A stretch of 64,000 nucleotides of DNA, from positions 6,398,010 to 6,462,009 of the forward strand of contig OY986972.1 in assembly GCA_963920575.1 (NCBI GenBank), read 5' to 3'. The position numbers and the translations under genes are program-made. This document shows, one piece after another, positions 12,201 to 21,409 of the stretch. The stretch comes from Narthecium ossifragum (lineage: Eukaryota > Streptophyta > Magnoliopsida > Dioscoreales > Nartheciaceae). Each line of letters opens with the position of its first letter. Position 1 is the stretch's first letter. The notes below the pieces were generated by a model, which was given only the letters and a program-made list of their open reading frames with translations, was not told the origin of the DNA and made no database searches.

Positions 12201-15200
12201 CCTTATAAAAAATAAGATTAACAACCTCAAAAGAAAAACAATAAAATATTCAACATCCTCAAAAGGGTTTACATTTGTACAAGATACTCCCGTAGGAGAC
12301 TATCTAAACAAAAGATGGGTAGACATATGATCACCGCTCCTCAAGCACCGCCAGACGCCGTCGCGCCACCAAACACCTGCCCGGTAGGGGCTACTGAAGA
12401 AGAGCTGACGCATGCACCTGCAAAACGCATCCCGGGTAGGAGTGAGCATAAAGCTCAGTAGGGTTCTACACTACGACACACAGAATGGGAGGGAACACAA
12501 CAGTGTCGCCCCCAAGTAAGGTCTGGGTGTACATAGGGGCCCCATAACCCCACTGCGTGTCCATGAGGTCCACGATCATGATATTCCAGAACAACTGGTC
12601 ACATGATGGGTCACACTCAGTAAGCAGGAAAACAGCACTGCTGACTCACAAGTAGGAACCCGACACTGTTGGCAGGAAATGACACCGCTGAGTAGGCACT
12701 CCCTCTACTCAAAAGTCGTCATAATTGGACACCGGCTATACCTCAGAACCCGACTCGAGGCCGACATGACCTCTAAATCATCGATCAATATGTATTCAAG
12801 TCATCTAAGCCTATCATCAAGATCGACAGAATACTACAATCCAACCTGGACCTTGCTACCCGCCACGGTCCTAGAGCTAAATCCGAGCTATCCGAAAGCC
12901 TCGGATCGGCGATCGACCCATCGCCCACGCCCTAACCTTAAGCATCCAATGCACAACAGAATGCATGTTATGAACATACATAAGTAAGAGGTAAGCATGC
13001 AACAGTATGATAAAGATAACATACAAGTCCAACTGGATCGCTGCAGCGGGTCCCGGCATTACGACAGTACCGCGATCGTCAACCGTGGACTCCTGCAACG
13101 GGAAGCAACCCCGAAAACTCTGATGAATAGTAAAATATAATATTATATGTTCTGAACATATAATATTATTTAAATCACCATGATCCTCTACTTATAGGCT
13201 AAATGACCCCGTCGATCTGACGACGTCGGATTCGAGATCCAACTTATACATCAGTAGATAAACATGTTGGGATCAACATATCAAAAATCAGAAAACATCC
13301 AACGGCTCGATTACCGGGAAAACACTAATCAAAACCGCTAATCTCACTAATTTACCTTTACTTGCTGCAACGCATGCCACCCGTAGGAAAATCATAACAA
13401 TTCGTAAAAAAATCAGAAATTTATGAAATCAGTTGGGTCTGAAAGTAGATTCAAATATCTACAACTCTCATGTTCATCATAACCCAATCTCATGCACGTA
13501 CCGATCGAAAAACACGCCGTAAACCGGCTATTCTTCAGAAACAGCAGAAACCGAAAAATCCGATATTAAACATGCTTAAATCCTACTAAAATCTCAACCA
13601 AAGCTTATGAAACTTAAAACAGAAATTACACTAAGCAAGAGGCACCCAATAACACCAACAACATCAAGATCTAACGACTAGATCAAGAGAAAACCCCTAA
13701 ACTAACTCAAGTAGATAGAAACCTATAGAAAACGCACTCATCGGCTGATTCCCCGCTAACCAGTCACTAACCCAGCTTCAAACCACAGGGATCTTCCTCT
13801 CGCTGCCACGAATCCAATGAGCATTACGCACCCAAAACGGTGGTCGGAGCAGGGAGAACAAAGGGGAAGAAGGGGCTGTCGAAAACAGGGAAGCAGGGCC
13901 GCGGGAAGAAGAAGGAAGAAGAAGGAGAAGAGGAAGAAGGGGAAGAGGAAAACCCGGGGAAGGGGGAGAAGAAGAGGATAAGGGAGAGAATAGGAGAGAA
14001 AGTCTTCTCTCCCTGTGACAGTGGAGAGCGACGGCCAACGGCGATCGTCCTCTCAAAAATCACCGCCAAGACTTTCTGGCACAGGAAGATCGATCTTCTT
14101 TTCAAGGAAGATCGATCTCCTTAGCAAGGAAGATCGATTTTTTTGCCTAGAAATTCAAACTTGGGCTAAAACACAAGCCCAAGCTCGGATCTTCCGATCT
14201 CGGATCCACCTAACCATTTTAATCAAACACTAACACAAATACGGTCAGTGTGTGCACACGCGGGTGTGGAACAAATTGACAATGCGCAATTTACCAAATT
14301 GCCCTTGTAGTCTACAACGAGCCACGGGCCCGACCCGGACGGTCGACCTAGGAGTAGAGGGACAGGTCCTCATACTTCCCCTGGTTCCCGACCGTTGACG
14401 ATACCTTCCCATGCTGATCCAGACCACCAACGATGACCACCTCTCGATATGCGATTGGGGTGTCCCACGGTCCAACCGGGCGCAGTGAGTGTCCACCCGG
14501 GCCGGGCCGGGTTTTTGAACAAGGGGTCGTAGTCCGGCCCTGAACCTGGATGAGCCCGGTCCAGCATGACCAACACCCGGGCCGGACTGATCTACGGCCC
14601 TAGCGGGCGTAGGACGGACCCGTACCGGATCGGATCATTTGGGCTTTTTGGATACCCCTACTCTTCATGCCATCCCATCAACAAAATTTAGACCACTTCA
14701 TAGAATTGGCCAGTTCCTCTCCAGTTTCTACAACCAAACGGCTCCCGTATTTAATTGGGGCAGTTTCCTTAATCCTATCTGGTGTAAGAGAACAGATTTT
14801 AGAATTAAAGGAAGCAAATTAGTTTTAGTTCTTTCCTCTCTCTACACTTCACACGTTCATCTTTCTCATTTCCTCTCTATATTTGTATGCAGAGTGCCTC
14901 GGTCAGCCTGTTGATGCTCCAAGGGGTGCAACACTATTCAACAAAGCATGCATTGGCTGCCATGATATGGGCGGAAACATATTACAACCTGTCAGTTAAC
15001 ATCATTCCAATCCCCCAAAGTTCTAGCTCAAGATTTTTCTTTCTTTTTTTGTGTCAATTAACAAATTTGCGTATTTGAACAGGGAGCCACCCTCTTCACA
15101 AAAGATTTAGAGAGGTAAAGTAAAACTTTCTATATTTTATAATCTCAAACAAGAGAAAGGCAATAAGAGAGAAATGCGGCTTCCGTGTAGGAATGGCATC

Positions 15201-15477
15201 TTCACAGAGGAAGAGATTTATAACATAACATACTTTGGAAAGGGAAGAATGCCGGTACACACAATTTCCCAGTTGTATCGTTGTTTTCGCGAATAAATTT
15301 TGCTCCTATCATTGAGAGGTTTGGCTGCGGTTTCAGGGATTCGGAGAAAAGTGCACTCCGAGGGGGCAATGTACATTCGGACCCCGCCTGCAAGAAGAAG
15401 AGATCAAGTTGCTGGCAAAATTTGTGAAGATACAGGCTGAGAGAGGATGGCCAAATGTTGATTATAATGCAGACTAA
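3299..15477 (+). CDS. Cytochrome c6A, chloroplast thylakoid lumen (six exons)
   Basis: Exons: 3299-3355, 3450-3588, 14893-14990, 15083-15114, 15191-15254, 15337-15477, all with GT-AG introns and matching phases. They give 176 residues, close to the family's usual length. Exons 1-2 encode a Ser/Arg- and Gln/His-rich transit region and a hydrophobic stretch (LLPCLASPLMAAILTLSSPY) fitting a lumen signal. Exon 3 carries the haem site C-I-G-C-H, and exon 5 the axial Met in GKGRMP. Exon 6 has EKCTPRGQCTFG, the two-cysteine loop insertion that separates c6A from algal c6. Family knowledge: c6A is a soluble low-potential lumen haem protein whose redox partner role is debated. The start was chosen by family length; an in-frame upstream ATG at 3140 would lengthen the product through microsatellite sequence. 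Exons 1-2 are a prediction that fits by phase (CAA-G joined to AG-TGC gives Glu). Exons 3-6 are certain by similarity. Confidence 0.88.
3728..3773. repeat. Perfect 23-bp tandem duplication
   Basis: Two exact copies of a 23-base unit containing GGCCCATGTAGGCCTAAAAT lie head to tail, with a diverged half copy just upstream. It is in intron 2 of the c6A gene. Confidence 0.9.
3964..4727 (-). mobile_element. Solo LTR, Ty1/copia-like, perfect TSD
   Basis: The element begins TGTTGGG and ends CCCAACA, a perfect 7-base terminal inverted repeat. It is flanked by the identical 5-mer TGTTT at 3959-3963 and 4728-4732. Read on the minus strand it has a TATA box (TATAAATA, 4239-4246) and a leader resembling copia LTRs. 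No second LTR or internal region is present, so it is a solo LTR left by LTR-LTR recombination. Three tandem units of 71-73 bases (from 4441, 4514 and 4585) carry palindromic GGATCGATCC cores. Confidence 0.88.
4728..5105. other. Intronic spacer, nothing recognised
   Basis: This AT-rich intron sequence contains no gene, terminal repeat or known domain that I can support. Confidence 0.5.
5106..5320. repeat. AAACGGGTC subterminal-type repeat cluster (hAT-like end)
   Basis: The start, TAGGGGTGACAATTCGGGTT, resembles the terminal sequence of many plant non-autonomous hAT elements. The motif AAACGGGTC, or its complement GACCCGTTT, then occurs about five times in both orientations. Such short inverted motifs are where hAT transposase binds in known families. 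The matching far end was not found, so only one end of a possible element is called. Confidence 0.45.
5460..5935. repeat. GGTCGATS / CGATCGACC motif cluster
   Basis: The motifs ACGGTCGATG, GATCGACCGT and CGATCGATCGAC recur about ten times in this intron segment, spaced by unrelated sequence. The same words form arrays inside the LTRs at 30660-33075 and 43506-45906, so this may be a decayed relative of those LTRs. Confidence 0.5.
6118..6149. repeat. Perfect 32-bp palindrome with two G-boxes
   Basis: The 16 bases at 6118-6133 are the exact reverse complement of 6134-6149, with no spacer. Each arm contains CACGTG (6126-6131 and 6136-6141), the G-box core bound by plant bZIP and bHLH factors. 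It could form a cruciform or be the fused ends of a small inverted-repeat element. Function is not shown by the sequence. Confidence 0.85.
7305..7392 (-). promoter_or_regulatory. 5S rRNA-like region in Cassandra LTR (left copy)
   Basis: On the minus strand this part resembles plant 5S rRNA. An A-box-like stretch is at 7361-7376 (GGTTAAGCGTGTTTG), an intermediate element with GGATGGGTGA at 7335-7344, and a C-box-like stretch with CTGGGAAGT at 7322-7330. In family members these boxes form an internal RNA polymerase III promoter. It is not a genuine 5S gene, because the flanking 5S sequence is absent. Confidence 0.85.
7741..7820 (-). promoter_or_regulatory. 5S rRNA-like region in Cassandra LTR (right copy)
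   Basis: The same three control boxes recur in the second LTR: GGTTAAGCGTGCTCG near 7800-7814, GATGGGTGACC at 7773-7783 and CTGGGAAGT near 7761-7769. This copy keeps GGGTGACC as in 5S rRNA, while the left copy has GGGTGAGC. Confidence 0.82.
8494..9590 (+). repeat. TATA-bearing repeat, copy 2
   Basis: This is the second tandem copy of the repeat at 6262-8490, in the same orientation and uninterrupted. The TATA motif CTATAAAAGGACC lies near 8774. Homology with copy 1 fades near 9575, so it is truncated relative to copy 1. No protein domain is encoded. Confidence 0.7.
9598..10392. repeat. GC-rich tandem repeat, about 130-bp units
   Basis: After a CCGG-rich lead (9598-9712), units beginning GATCGGGT(C/G)GATCG start at 9771, 9898 and 10034. 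They share ACCCACCTCTCTCTCC and GTCTTCCAAGGGGATCGGG. Long open frames here on both strands are by-products of the GC-rich repeat. No known domain is present. Confidence 0.6.
10393..10640 (-). mobile_element. Truncated Ty3/gypsy LTR end
   Basis: It starts TGTCACACCCCGACCCAGAA, the terminal sequence shared by the Tekay-type LTRs of this window (compare 30660 and 24874). It continues with an inner part similar to 53980-54193 read in reverse (AACCCCATGTCCTCGAATACC). The rest of the LTR is missing. Confidence 0.7.
10899..11221 (-). pseudogene. Internally deleted hAT transposase
   Basis: On the minus strand an ATG at 11221 opens MASSSIQDKFFDT but stops after about 37 codons. The alternative frame then reads NNQVSTVASESAFSTGGRL and KTVQALMCLQDWW up to the stop at 10899-10901. 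This is the conserved dimerisation tail of hAT transposases. The large catalytic middle, with zinc finger and RNase H-like domain, is absent, so the gene is a deletion derivative with a frame break. A TATA-like stretch with TATATAAATG (near 11335-11345) lies upstream. The protein cannot be active, but the copy could be a non-autonomous element if its ends persist. Confidence 0.8.
11222..11570 (-). other. Leader and end region of the deleted hAT copy
   Basis: This is the upstream sequence of the hAT fragment. It has repeated ACCGTT/AACGGT motifs near 11385-11490 in both orientations, as in hAT subterminal regions. An exact terminal inverted repeat was not identified. Confidence 0.4.
11571..12072. 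repeat. GC-rich degenerate tandem repeat
   Basis: Two or more units share CTCCCAAGGACCCTCA, CCTCACCTAGATCCACGCCTC and a GATCCGAGCCGGTGGATC-type core (11780-11945 and 11965-12070). It is the insertion site of the following solo LTR and resumes beyond it. Confidence 0.55.
12073..14374 (-). mobile_element. Solo Tekay-type LTR, perfect TSD
   Basis: This 2,302-base LTR starts TGTCACGCCCCGACC on the plus strand and ends GGTCCTCATA, where TCACA is expected, so one base of the CA terminus has mutated. It is flanked by CTTCC at 12068-12072 and 14375-14379. It shares landmarks with the LTRs of element A (36709-39124), including CTGCAACGGGAAGCAACCCC and the motif CCCGGGTAGGAGTGAGCATA near 12432. Palindromic AGATCGATCT words lie near 14090-14140. 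No internal coding region adjoins it. Confidence 0.88.
14380..14640. repeat. CCGG-rich intron segment
   Basis: Repeated GGGCCGGGCCGG-like words resemble those at 9598-9712. It is probably part of the host repeat interrupted by the solo LTR. No gene is seen. Confidence 0.4.
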
Positions 15478-15483
15478 GCTAAA

Positions 15484-17012
15484 TGTTGTCAAGTTTCACA
15501 AGTGCACGAAATCATAGCAAGTAATATAGTGATAAAAGATAGATGTCGAACCCACCATGACTATTTACCTATTATGTATTGAAATTGTTCTAGCTCTAGA
15601 TTATTTGAAAATCCAAAATGATGGTGAGTAGAATAAAACGGTTAACTATGAAACACATGAATAGAAGAAGATTTCACCAAATATATATAAATGATTAAAT
15701 GCTAAGGCATCTGACTCACCTAACAAATCCAATCCCAAATCCTCACCATGCAATTAATCGTTCATCAACCTATGTGATGACGAAATATTCCAATTTATCT
15801 AAACCCCTTTCTCGAGTAGAATTAGAATTACCTAACATGCGATAACCCGTGATATTTCTATGTGAATTTAAAAACATTCAAGCACATTAAGATCAATATA
15901 TTTCACATCAAAGCCGCATGAATCACTTTGGCACATCTGTCTTTCGTTCAATTCATGGCATATATCATATGAAGCAAACGACATGCATTATCTCTTGAAT
16001 CAACATGCACAACAAATCAATCAACTATTGGCCAGATAATTGAAAGCATTAAACCCAATGACATATACTCAAACGGATGATAAAAATCAAGATCACATAG
16101 AAATAGGACTTGGAATTGTCATGGAGAGGTTACATCATAGCCTTAGCAATAAGATTTAGTTCATAATAGAATCAATACAAACTCCCACATATATGGAATT
16201 CATAATCAAAGGTTTACAAAGAGAAAGCAAAAGAGTTGAGAAGGAAAAACTAGATGTAGATCGAGAGTCCCAATCGACAAGCTCCGAATTGACCTCCGTC
16301 TTCTTTTTCTTTTTCCTCAAGCTTCTAATTCTTTGCTGGTTGAAAAACTCCTCTCCTAATGCTTGCTGCCTTCTCCTCCTTTTTCCCCCTTCTAAAACCA
16401 CCGGCCTCTTACTTCTTTCCAAAACAATAAATTTCCAAAACATGAATTTTTCATGCTGTTCATTGAGAGTCATGTTTATGTCATACCGTTGTTTCTATGC
16501 TACCATCATACCAACGGATGAGATCTGTTTAGATATCATCTAACGGTCGAGATCTTTAATAAAATGCTGACTTGGATTCTGATAATAATGATCTCAACCA
16601 TTAAATGAGATCTAAATAGATATTACCCGTTAGTATGAAGGTAGTATGGAGACAATGGTATGACCCAAACAGAACCCGTTCATTGATGCCCAATTTTCTC
16701 CCTCCTTATCATTTTTGGGAAAGTAATCAACACGAAAGTTGTAGGGCTTTTTCTTGGCTTTCCAAAGACACCCAAATCACCCAATTTGGAGATCTGTAGC
16801 AGAAGTTATGCCCAAAATACTGAAGGCTGTCTCAGAAAATCCGAGAATAGAATATTTCCTCCTAAATCACCATGATTCCTTCATTCCACAATTATTCCTA
16901 AACTGAAATAAACAAAGTAAATAAAAACCCAAATAAAAACGGAAATAAATAAAAAACTAGCATAAATTAAGATTAAAAGTATGACAAACATATATAGAAA
17001 TTAAGCACATCA
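15484..17012 (-). mobile_element. Probable solo LTR directly after the c6A stop codon
   Basis: Read on the minus strand it begins TGATGTGCTTAATTTCTATA and ends GTTTCACAAGTTTGACAACA-like with a CA terminus. Such starts are common in plant Ty3/gypsy Tat/Ogre-like LTRs. Flanks are CTAAA (15479-15483) and CTAAG (17013-17017), a five-base TSD with one mismatch. The segment is AT-rich and without coding frames. It starts six bases after the c6A stop codon (15475-15477), so the transcript's 3' end must run into or through it. Confidence 0.62.
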
Positions 17013-19267
17013 CTAAGAACAAATTGTTGATATGCAGAATATTAAATCGAGAAAGACATCTAGGAAGAACCAAACAAATTTGACTTATTCTGTTATTTCC
17101 GTTATAGGTGTCATGCCCCGCAATGGATATTCTCATAATTCGGATTTTCGGTCTTTCGATTTTTGTTTGGCATCCTTAATGGAAGTGAATTTGCTCATAT
17201 TTCAGCAAATCAGGTTTCAGCTCAACATAGGCTGAGATTTGTCCTTGTCAACGTTGGACTCATGAAATGGTGTTACTGCAATTTTGTGCGTCTTGGAATC
17301 CTCTGCAGAACTCGGGGGTAGACTTTTAAGTTTGAACTGATCAACTCACTCAGTCTGGTATAACATGTGTAACTGTGCTTGGTCTCACATACTTGGCACT
17401 AGACAAGTGCTGTTTCCTAATACTAAAGTCCAACCTAAGCAAACAACAGCCTGCAGACATCTATCCCTCATCGAGATTCACCTCAAATCTCCAAATCAGA
17501 GCTCCTCTAATTGGAGAAATTCTAATTTCAATCCTAGATGCACATGATGCACACAACAGTCCCAGCATGCGCAAATGGGTACTTATGCAACAAACACATG
17601 TTTCATAACAATTATGCAGCAATCTAACGAATAAACAAACAACATATTGGTATTTGTAGCATAATTGAACACAACATTTCCAACTTCAATCCAATAAAGA
17701 TAAAAATTCAGTAGAAATTAATATCAAAATATGATTTAATATCGACAACCAGCTGGACAAGGCCTCGGCAAATCTCGCAACCGTCAGTTTGATGTAAGTG
17801 GTACAAGAAAAACCCTCACATGCTCAGAACACTCATCCCAAGGCAAAAGTCTTTCTTTCTTCAACATAAATAAAATTCCAATAACTGTAATTAAATCCAA
17901 CTAAGTTCAACCAAAAGGCGGTATAAATCCTCAGCCAATGATCAAATCATCATCAGCGGAACACATATCATGAGATTGAAGGTGCACAAATCTTGGAGCA
18001 AAAAAGATCATACATATATAATATTGTTGTTCATAAGCCTGAAATAAAAACAGATGAGCCATCTTTGGACCGACAGTTTGGACAACTCGGAATGGACTTT
18101 CTCCAAATACCATATACCATGTAAATTGTTTAGTTTACAATTTAGTATTAGAAATCACTATTCGTCACATAAATAAGACTGTAGAGAAGCCAAAGAATCC
18201 ATCTTAAGGGTTTCTCGGAGTCACTATAAGGAAGCAACTGAACGTTCAGATATCAAAATGTTCTAGGAAACTAAGCAACCACATTCACAAGTAAGCCACA
18301 CACCTAATTGGATTATACAACTATCAAGTAAGTCTCCAAAGTGCTACAACTAAGAAAACCTCCTTAACAAAGAAATCTTAAACCAAAGCTCGTAAACGAA
18401 TTATCTCAAGTTTTGTGCTCTAACAAAGAGATCTAAATCCAAGTTTTAAATTATTACCGTAAGTGATAACAGTGTAAACAAAGGTAAATTAAAGTCAAGA
18501 GAGGCGAGATAATTCAATACAACCTTAGTATACAACCATATAAAGAGCAGGCCAGCATCTGTTGTGCTTGAATCCAGCACTTCAAAACTGCAAGTGCCCT
18601 TGTAAACAGCCACAAGCTCACCTTCAACCTCTCCTTTGAGTACCGTATTCTGTTAAGAGTTGAATAGCTAAGGTAGGCTCTCTGCCACCTAAATCTCACG
18701 TCGATTCTTTCCACATTTCTTGTTTGATCAACTCCTTTTTAGTCCGATTAGTTTCTCGGAACAAATTATGTCTCAAAACATGATTAATGCAAGAAATCTC
18801 AAATCTACCTAAACATTTGATTGTTCACAGATTACGCAAAGCAATGAATTAAATTTAACCCCTTACAAACAGAAAGGCAAATAATGTCATTCATGGAAAC
18901 AATCAAGCGGATTTTCAAGAAACTCAGACATACTCAACAATATACATACTCCAGCCAATTGTTAAAACAATTATACAAAGGCGCAAATTAACCAAAACTG
19001 TGCAGAATGGAGAGAATGTACCATGCAGATCACATAGTTACCCGGAAGAGCATTTTCCGATCATCCATCCATGCTCCTCGATCTAAGAAGTACATCATTC
19101 CTAACAAAGGGCGAAAGTCAAATCCAGGGTTAGGGCTGAGGAAAAACTTCAAAAACGAAAAAATGGTTCTACTGGAACGCAGTACTCACTTAGATTTACA
19201 GAGATTATTCGTATTGTTGGTCCTCGAAGAGTCAGAAAAGCTGCGCCAAATGGATTTCTAAGTACTG
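17013..19267. other. AT-rich stretch: possible UTRs, no gene recognised
   Basis: This is the displaced 3' flank of the c6A gene followed by the downstream side of the minus-strand CX9C gene. I see no conserved protein on either strand. Short open frames (for example 18514-18714 minus) have no recognisable domain. Spliced untranslated exons are possible but cannot be shown from the sequence. Confidence 0.5.
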
Positions 19268-19591
19268 TCAAGATGTAGGAGGAGGAGTCGCGGCGGTCTG
19301 GTGTGAGGACAGGCAGACGGAGAGCTCGAGCTTGGCTCGCTCGCACTGCGCCCTCTTGAGCGAGGTTCCGGCGCTCGAGCACATGCTCCGCACCAGCTCC
19401 GCCTCCTCCGGACAGAAAGAGGAGACCACGCACTCCGCCAGCGCACGGTTTAAGTGCCGGCACGACGCATCTCTAATCCGATCGCCGCGTACCCGGCGGT
19501 GGCACTCGTTGAGCGAACGGTGCAGCGCCGCACACCTCGCCGGCACTGGCACCGCCGCTTCCTCCTCCCTCTCAGCGCCACCACCATCCAT
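19268..19591 (-). CDS. Small CX9C-motif (CHCH-like) protein, 107 aa
   Basis: This is a single-exon, GC-rich frame from ATG 19591 to a stop at 19268-19270. After an acidic Gly/Glu-rich start it shows three CX9C motifs, CAALHRSLNEC (about residues 19-29), CRHLNRALAEC (44-54) and CERAKLELSVC (83-93). A CX10C (CPEEAELVRSMC, about 59-70) lies between them. Family knowledge: proteins with paired CX9C motifs are usually imported into the mitochondrial intermembrane space and oxidised by Mia40, and many serve respiratory-chain assembly. That role is inferred here, and the exact family is not assigned. It has no recognisable presequence, as expected for this class. The gene is divergent in base composition from the AT-rich DNA around it. 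Confidence 0.78.
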   Translation of the reverse strand: MDGGGAEREEEAAVPVPARCAALHRSLNECHRRVRGDRIRDASCRHLNRALAECVVSSFCPEEAELVRSMCSSAGTSLKRAQCERAKLELSVCLSSHQTAATPPPTS

Positions 19592-19801
19592 GCCGCTCTA
19601 ACGCAGGCGCACGGCTGGCGAACTCGGTGACACCTGGGTTCGCTACAAATGGGCCGGGCTGGCCCAAGTAGGACACGCCACGCCAGAGGGCTTCCTCGGC
19701 CTGGCCCGGCACGTGGTAAGTAGCCCGTACCAAGCATGGACCCTAGCTACGTGGCGGGCCAGGCTCAACACCTGTCTAATCCATATTTGATAGAAACTGA
19801 A

Positions 19802-20307
19802 GGGCTTCTTTGGTATCGGGACCGGTGCAGCCAATCCCCGAATTATAACAACCAAATAAAAGGGGATTCCTATCCAGGAATAAGAACTATCCGGGCTTTT
19901 GGTTTGGGGATAGGCTATCCCAGGATTAGAGAGAATGGGGATTGGTATTCTGAGATAAGTAGTGGGATATGTATGATATTTTGTTAAAAAGTAGTGATAA
20001 ATTAGTAATGTTTGGTTGAAAAAGTATGGATAAAGTTGATGTGATTGGTTGAAAAGTAGGGATAATGAGATAATGATTGGTTGAAAAGTGAAAAAGTAGG
20101 GATAAAGTTGATGTGATTGGTTGAAAAGAAGAGAAAATGTAGTAATGATTGGCTGAAAAGTAGGGATAAAGTAGGGATAAAGTGAGGATAGGGATGGGGA
20201 TAAAAGTAGGGATAAAAGTGGGGATTAGATGGTGTTTGATTGTAATGCAGGAATAAAGTGGGTTTAACCCGGGATAAGGAATCCTTATCCCCCAACCAAA
20301 CAGGTCC
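19802..20307. mobile_element. MITE with imperfect terminal inverted repeats
   Basis: The left end GGGCTTCTTTGGTATCGGGA pairs with the right end read in reverse, GGACCTGTTTGGTTGGGGGA. The interior is built of variants of GTAGGGATAAAG and GTGATTGGTTGAAAAG repeated about eight times. It is non-coding, 506 bases long, and lies about 210 bases upstream of the CX9C gene. The target-site duplication is unclear, so the superfamily is left open. Confidence 0.65.
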
Positions 20308-20309
20308 AC

Positions 20310-20760
20310 ATCCCGGATCCATTTCAAGTTAATTTAGAACTGGAAGGTAGCTTCTTGTTCGGTGCTTTTCAAGTCAATTTAGAATATTGTAATTTATTTG
20401 TGTATCTGATTATAATATTTCCTGCTTTAATTAGGCTGATTATGTCGAATATTTTATTCAAAAGTATCGGTGAATATTTGCATTATAATATTAATGAAAC
20501 GAGAAAATATTATTAATTAAATTATATGCATTATCATATTATTAAGTAATTGATTAAAGTCAAGGTGAATATTATATGCATTATCATATAATTAATTAAA
20601 CTATCAATATGTCCTATAAAAATTTCAAAGTGAAATTCACTTATTTTAAATTATTTTAAGGGAGAAGGGGCTCCGGCACAAAAAAATGAACTTATCCTAT
20701 TAAAAAAACACTAAGCATAAGATTTAGAACCTTTTCACCATTTTACATTACAAAAGACAC
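20310..20760. other. AT-rich intergenic DNA, no gene
   Basis: Only AT-rich sequence with short repeats (ATTATATGCATTATCATATA-like words near 20520-20590) is seen. The 19-mer at 20650-20668 recurs exactly at 26814-26832. Confidence 0.5.
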
Positions 20761-20799
20761 ATATACCCTCATCTTCCATCCTACATCTAAATAACGGGG

Positions 20800-21240
20800 T
20801 CCGCACCGTTCTTCGCCCCGCTGATCGCGTACTACCAGATCCAAGCGACGTCGGGGTCGGATCGGAGAAGGGAGGGGTCGGAGTCGACGTAAACATCGTT
20901 GTCCATCACGAAGACCTCCGGTGATGACTGATCGGAGGTGTTGAGGTGTTGCGACGACTGATCGGAGGCGACGCACTTCTTGATCGCGGCGACGGAGTTG
21001 CAGGGGAGAGGAGGGGGAGGGGAGGGAGAGAGGAGGGGCCGGGGTCGGAGTCGACGTAGACAGCGTCGTCCGCCACGAAGACCTCCGGAGACGACGGATC
21101 GGAGGCGTTGAGGTGTTGCAACGACTGATCGGAGGCGGCGCACTTCTTGATCGTGACGACGAAGCTGCAGGGGAGAGGAGGGGGAGGGGAGGGAGAGAGG
21201 AGGGGCCGGGGTCGGAGGAGGGAGATATGTATCTGTCGGA
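20800..21240. repeat. Two 167-bp GC-rich tandem units
   Basis: ACGAAGACCTCCGG starts near 20908 and again near 21075, with the intervening sequence repeated (GTTGAGGTGTTGC, ACGCACTTCTTGATCG, GCAGGGGAGAGGAGGGGGAG). In one minus-strand frame both units encode SPEVFV and VYVDSDP, but the repeat also keeps other frames open. No known protein is recognised. Confidence 0.75.
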
Positions 21241-21269
21241 GAGACACACGCTGTGAGATGAGGAGGCCT

Positions 21270-21406
21270 CAATGTACCGCATGGCGTTCTATGTGCTGGA
21301 CTCCGACCACGACGGCCCGATCGGTCGCAAGTACCTCAAGGCGTTCTATGGAGCCGTCGCCACCGGCAATGACATCTCAGCCATGATCTTTGCTCATGCC
21401 TACCTG
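21270..21406 (+). pseudogene. EF-hand-like gene fragment (tentative)
   Basis: The frame reads MYRMAFYVLDSDHDGPIG and then KYLKAFYGAVATGND. AF-x-VLDSDHDG resembles the start of an EF-hand loop in plant calcium-binding proteins, but conserved loop positions after the glycine are lost. It passes directly into LTR-like sequence at about 21410 and lacks the rest of a gene. It may be a fragment captured by a transposon, or a chance resemblance. Confidence 0.35.
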
Positions 21407-21409
21407 GAC

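Larger units (their letters stand above)
3589..14892 (+). other. Giant intron 2 of the cytochrome c6A gene
   Basis: The donor is CAAG|GTGAGC and the acceptor is TTTGTATGCAG|AGTGCC. The other four introns of this gene are 76 to 94 bases, but this one is 11,304 bases. Nearly all the excess is transposable-element sequence annotated separately here. No other gene was found inside on either strand apart from element-derived fragments. Confidence 0.75.

Noticed and set aside
20743..21282. 179-codon minus-strand open frame
   Set aside because: It is Ser/Pro/Arg-rich and produced by the 167-bp GC-rich tandem repeat; several frames are open at once, so no gene is supported.
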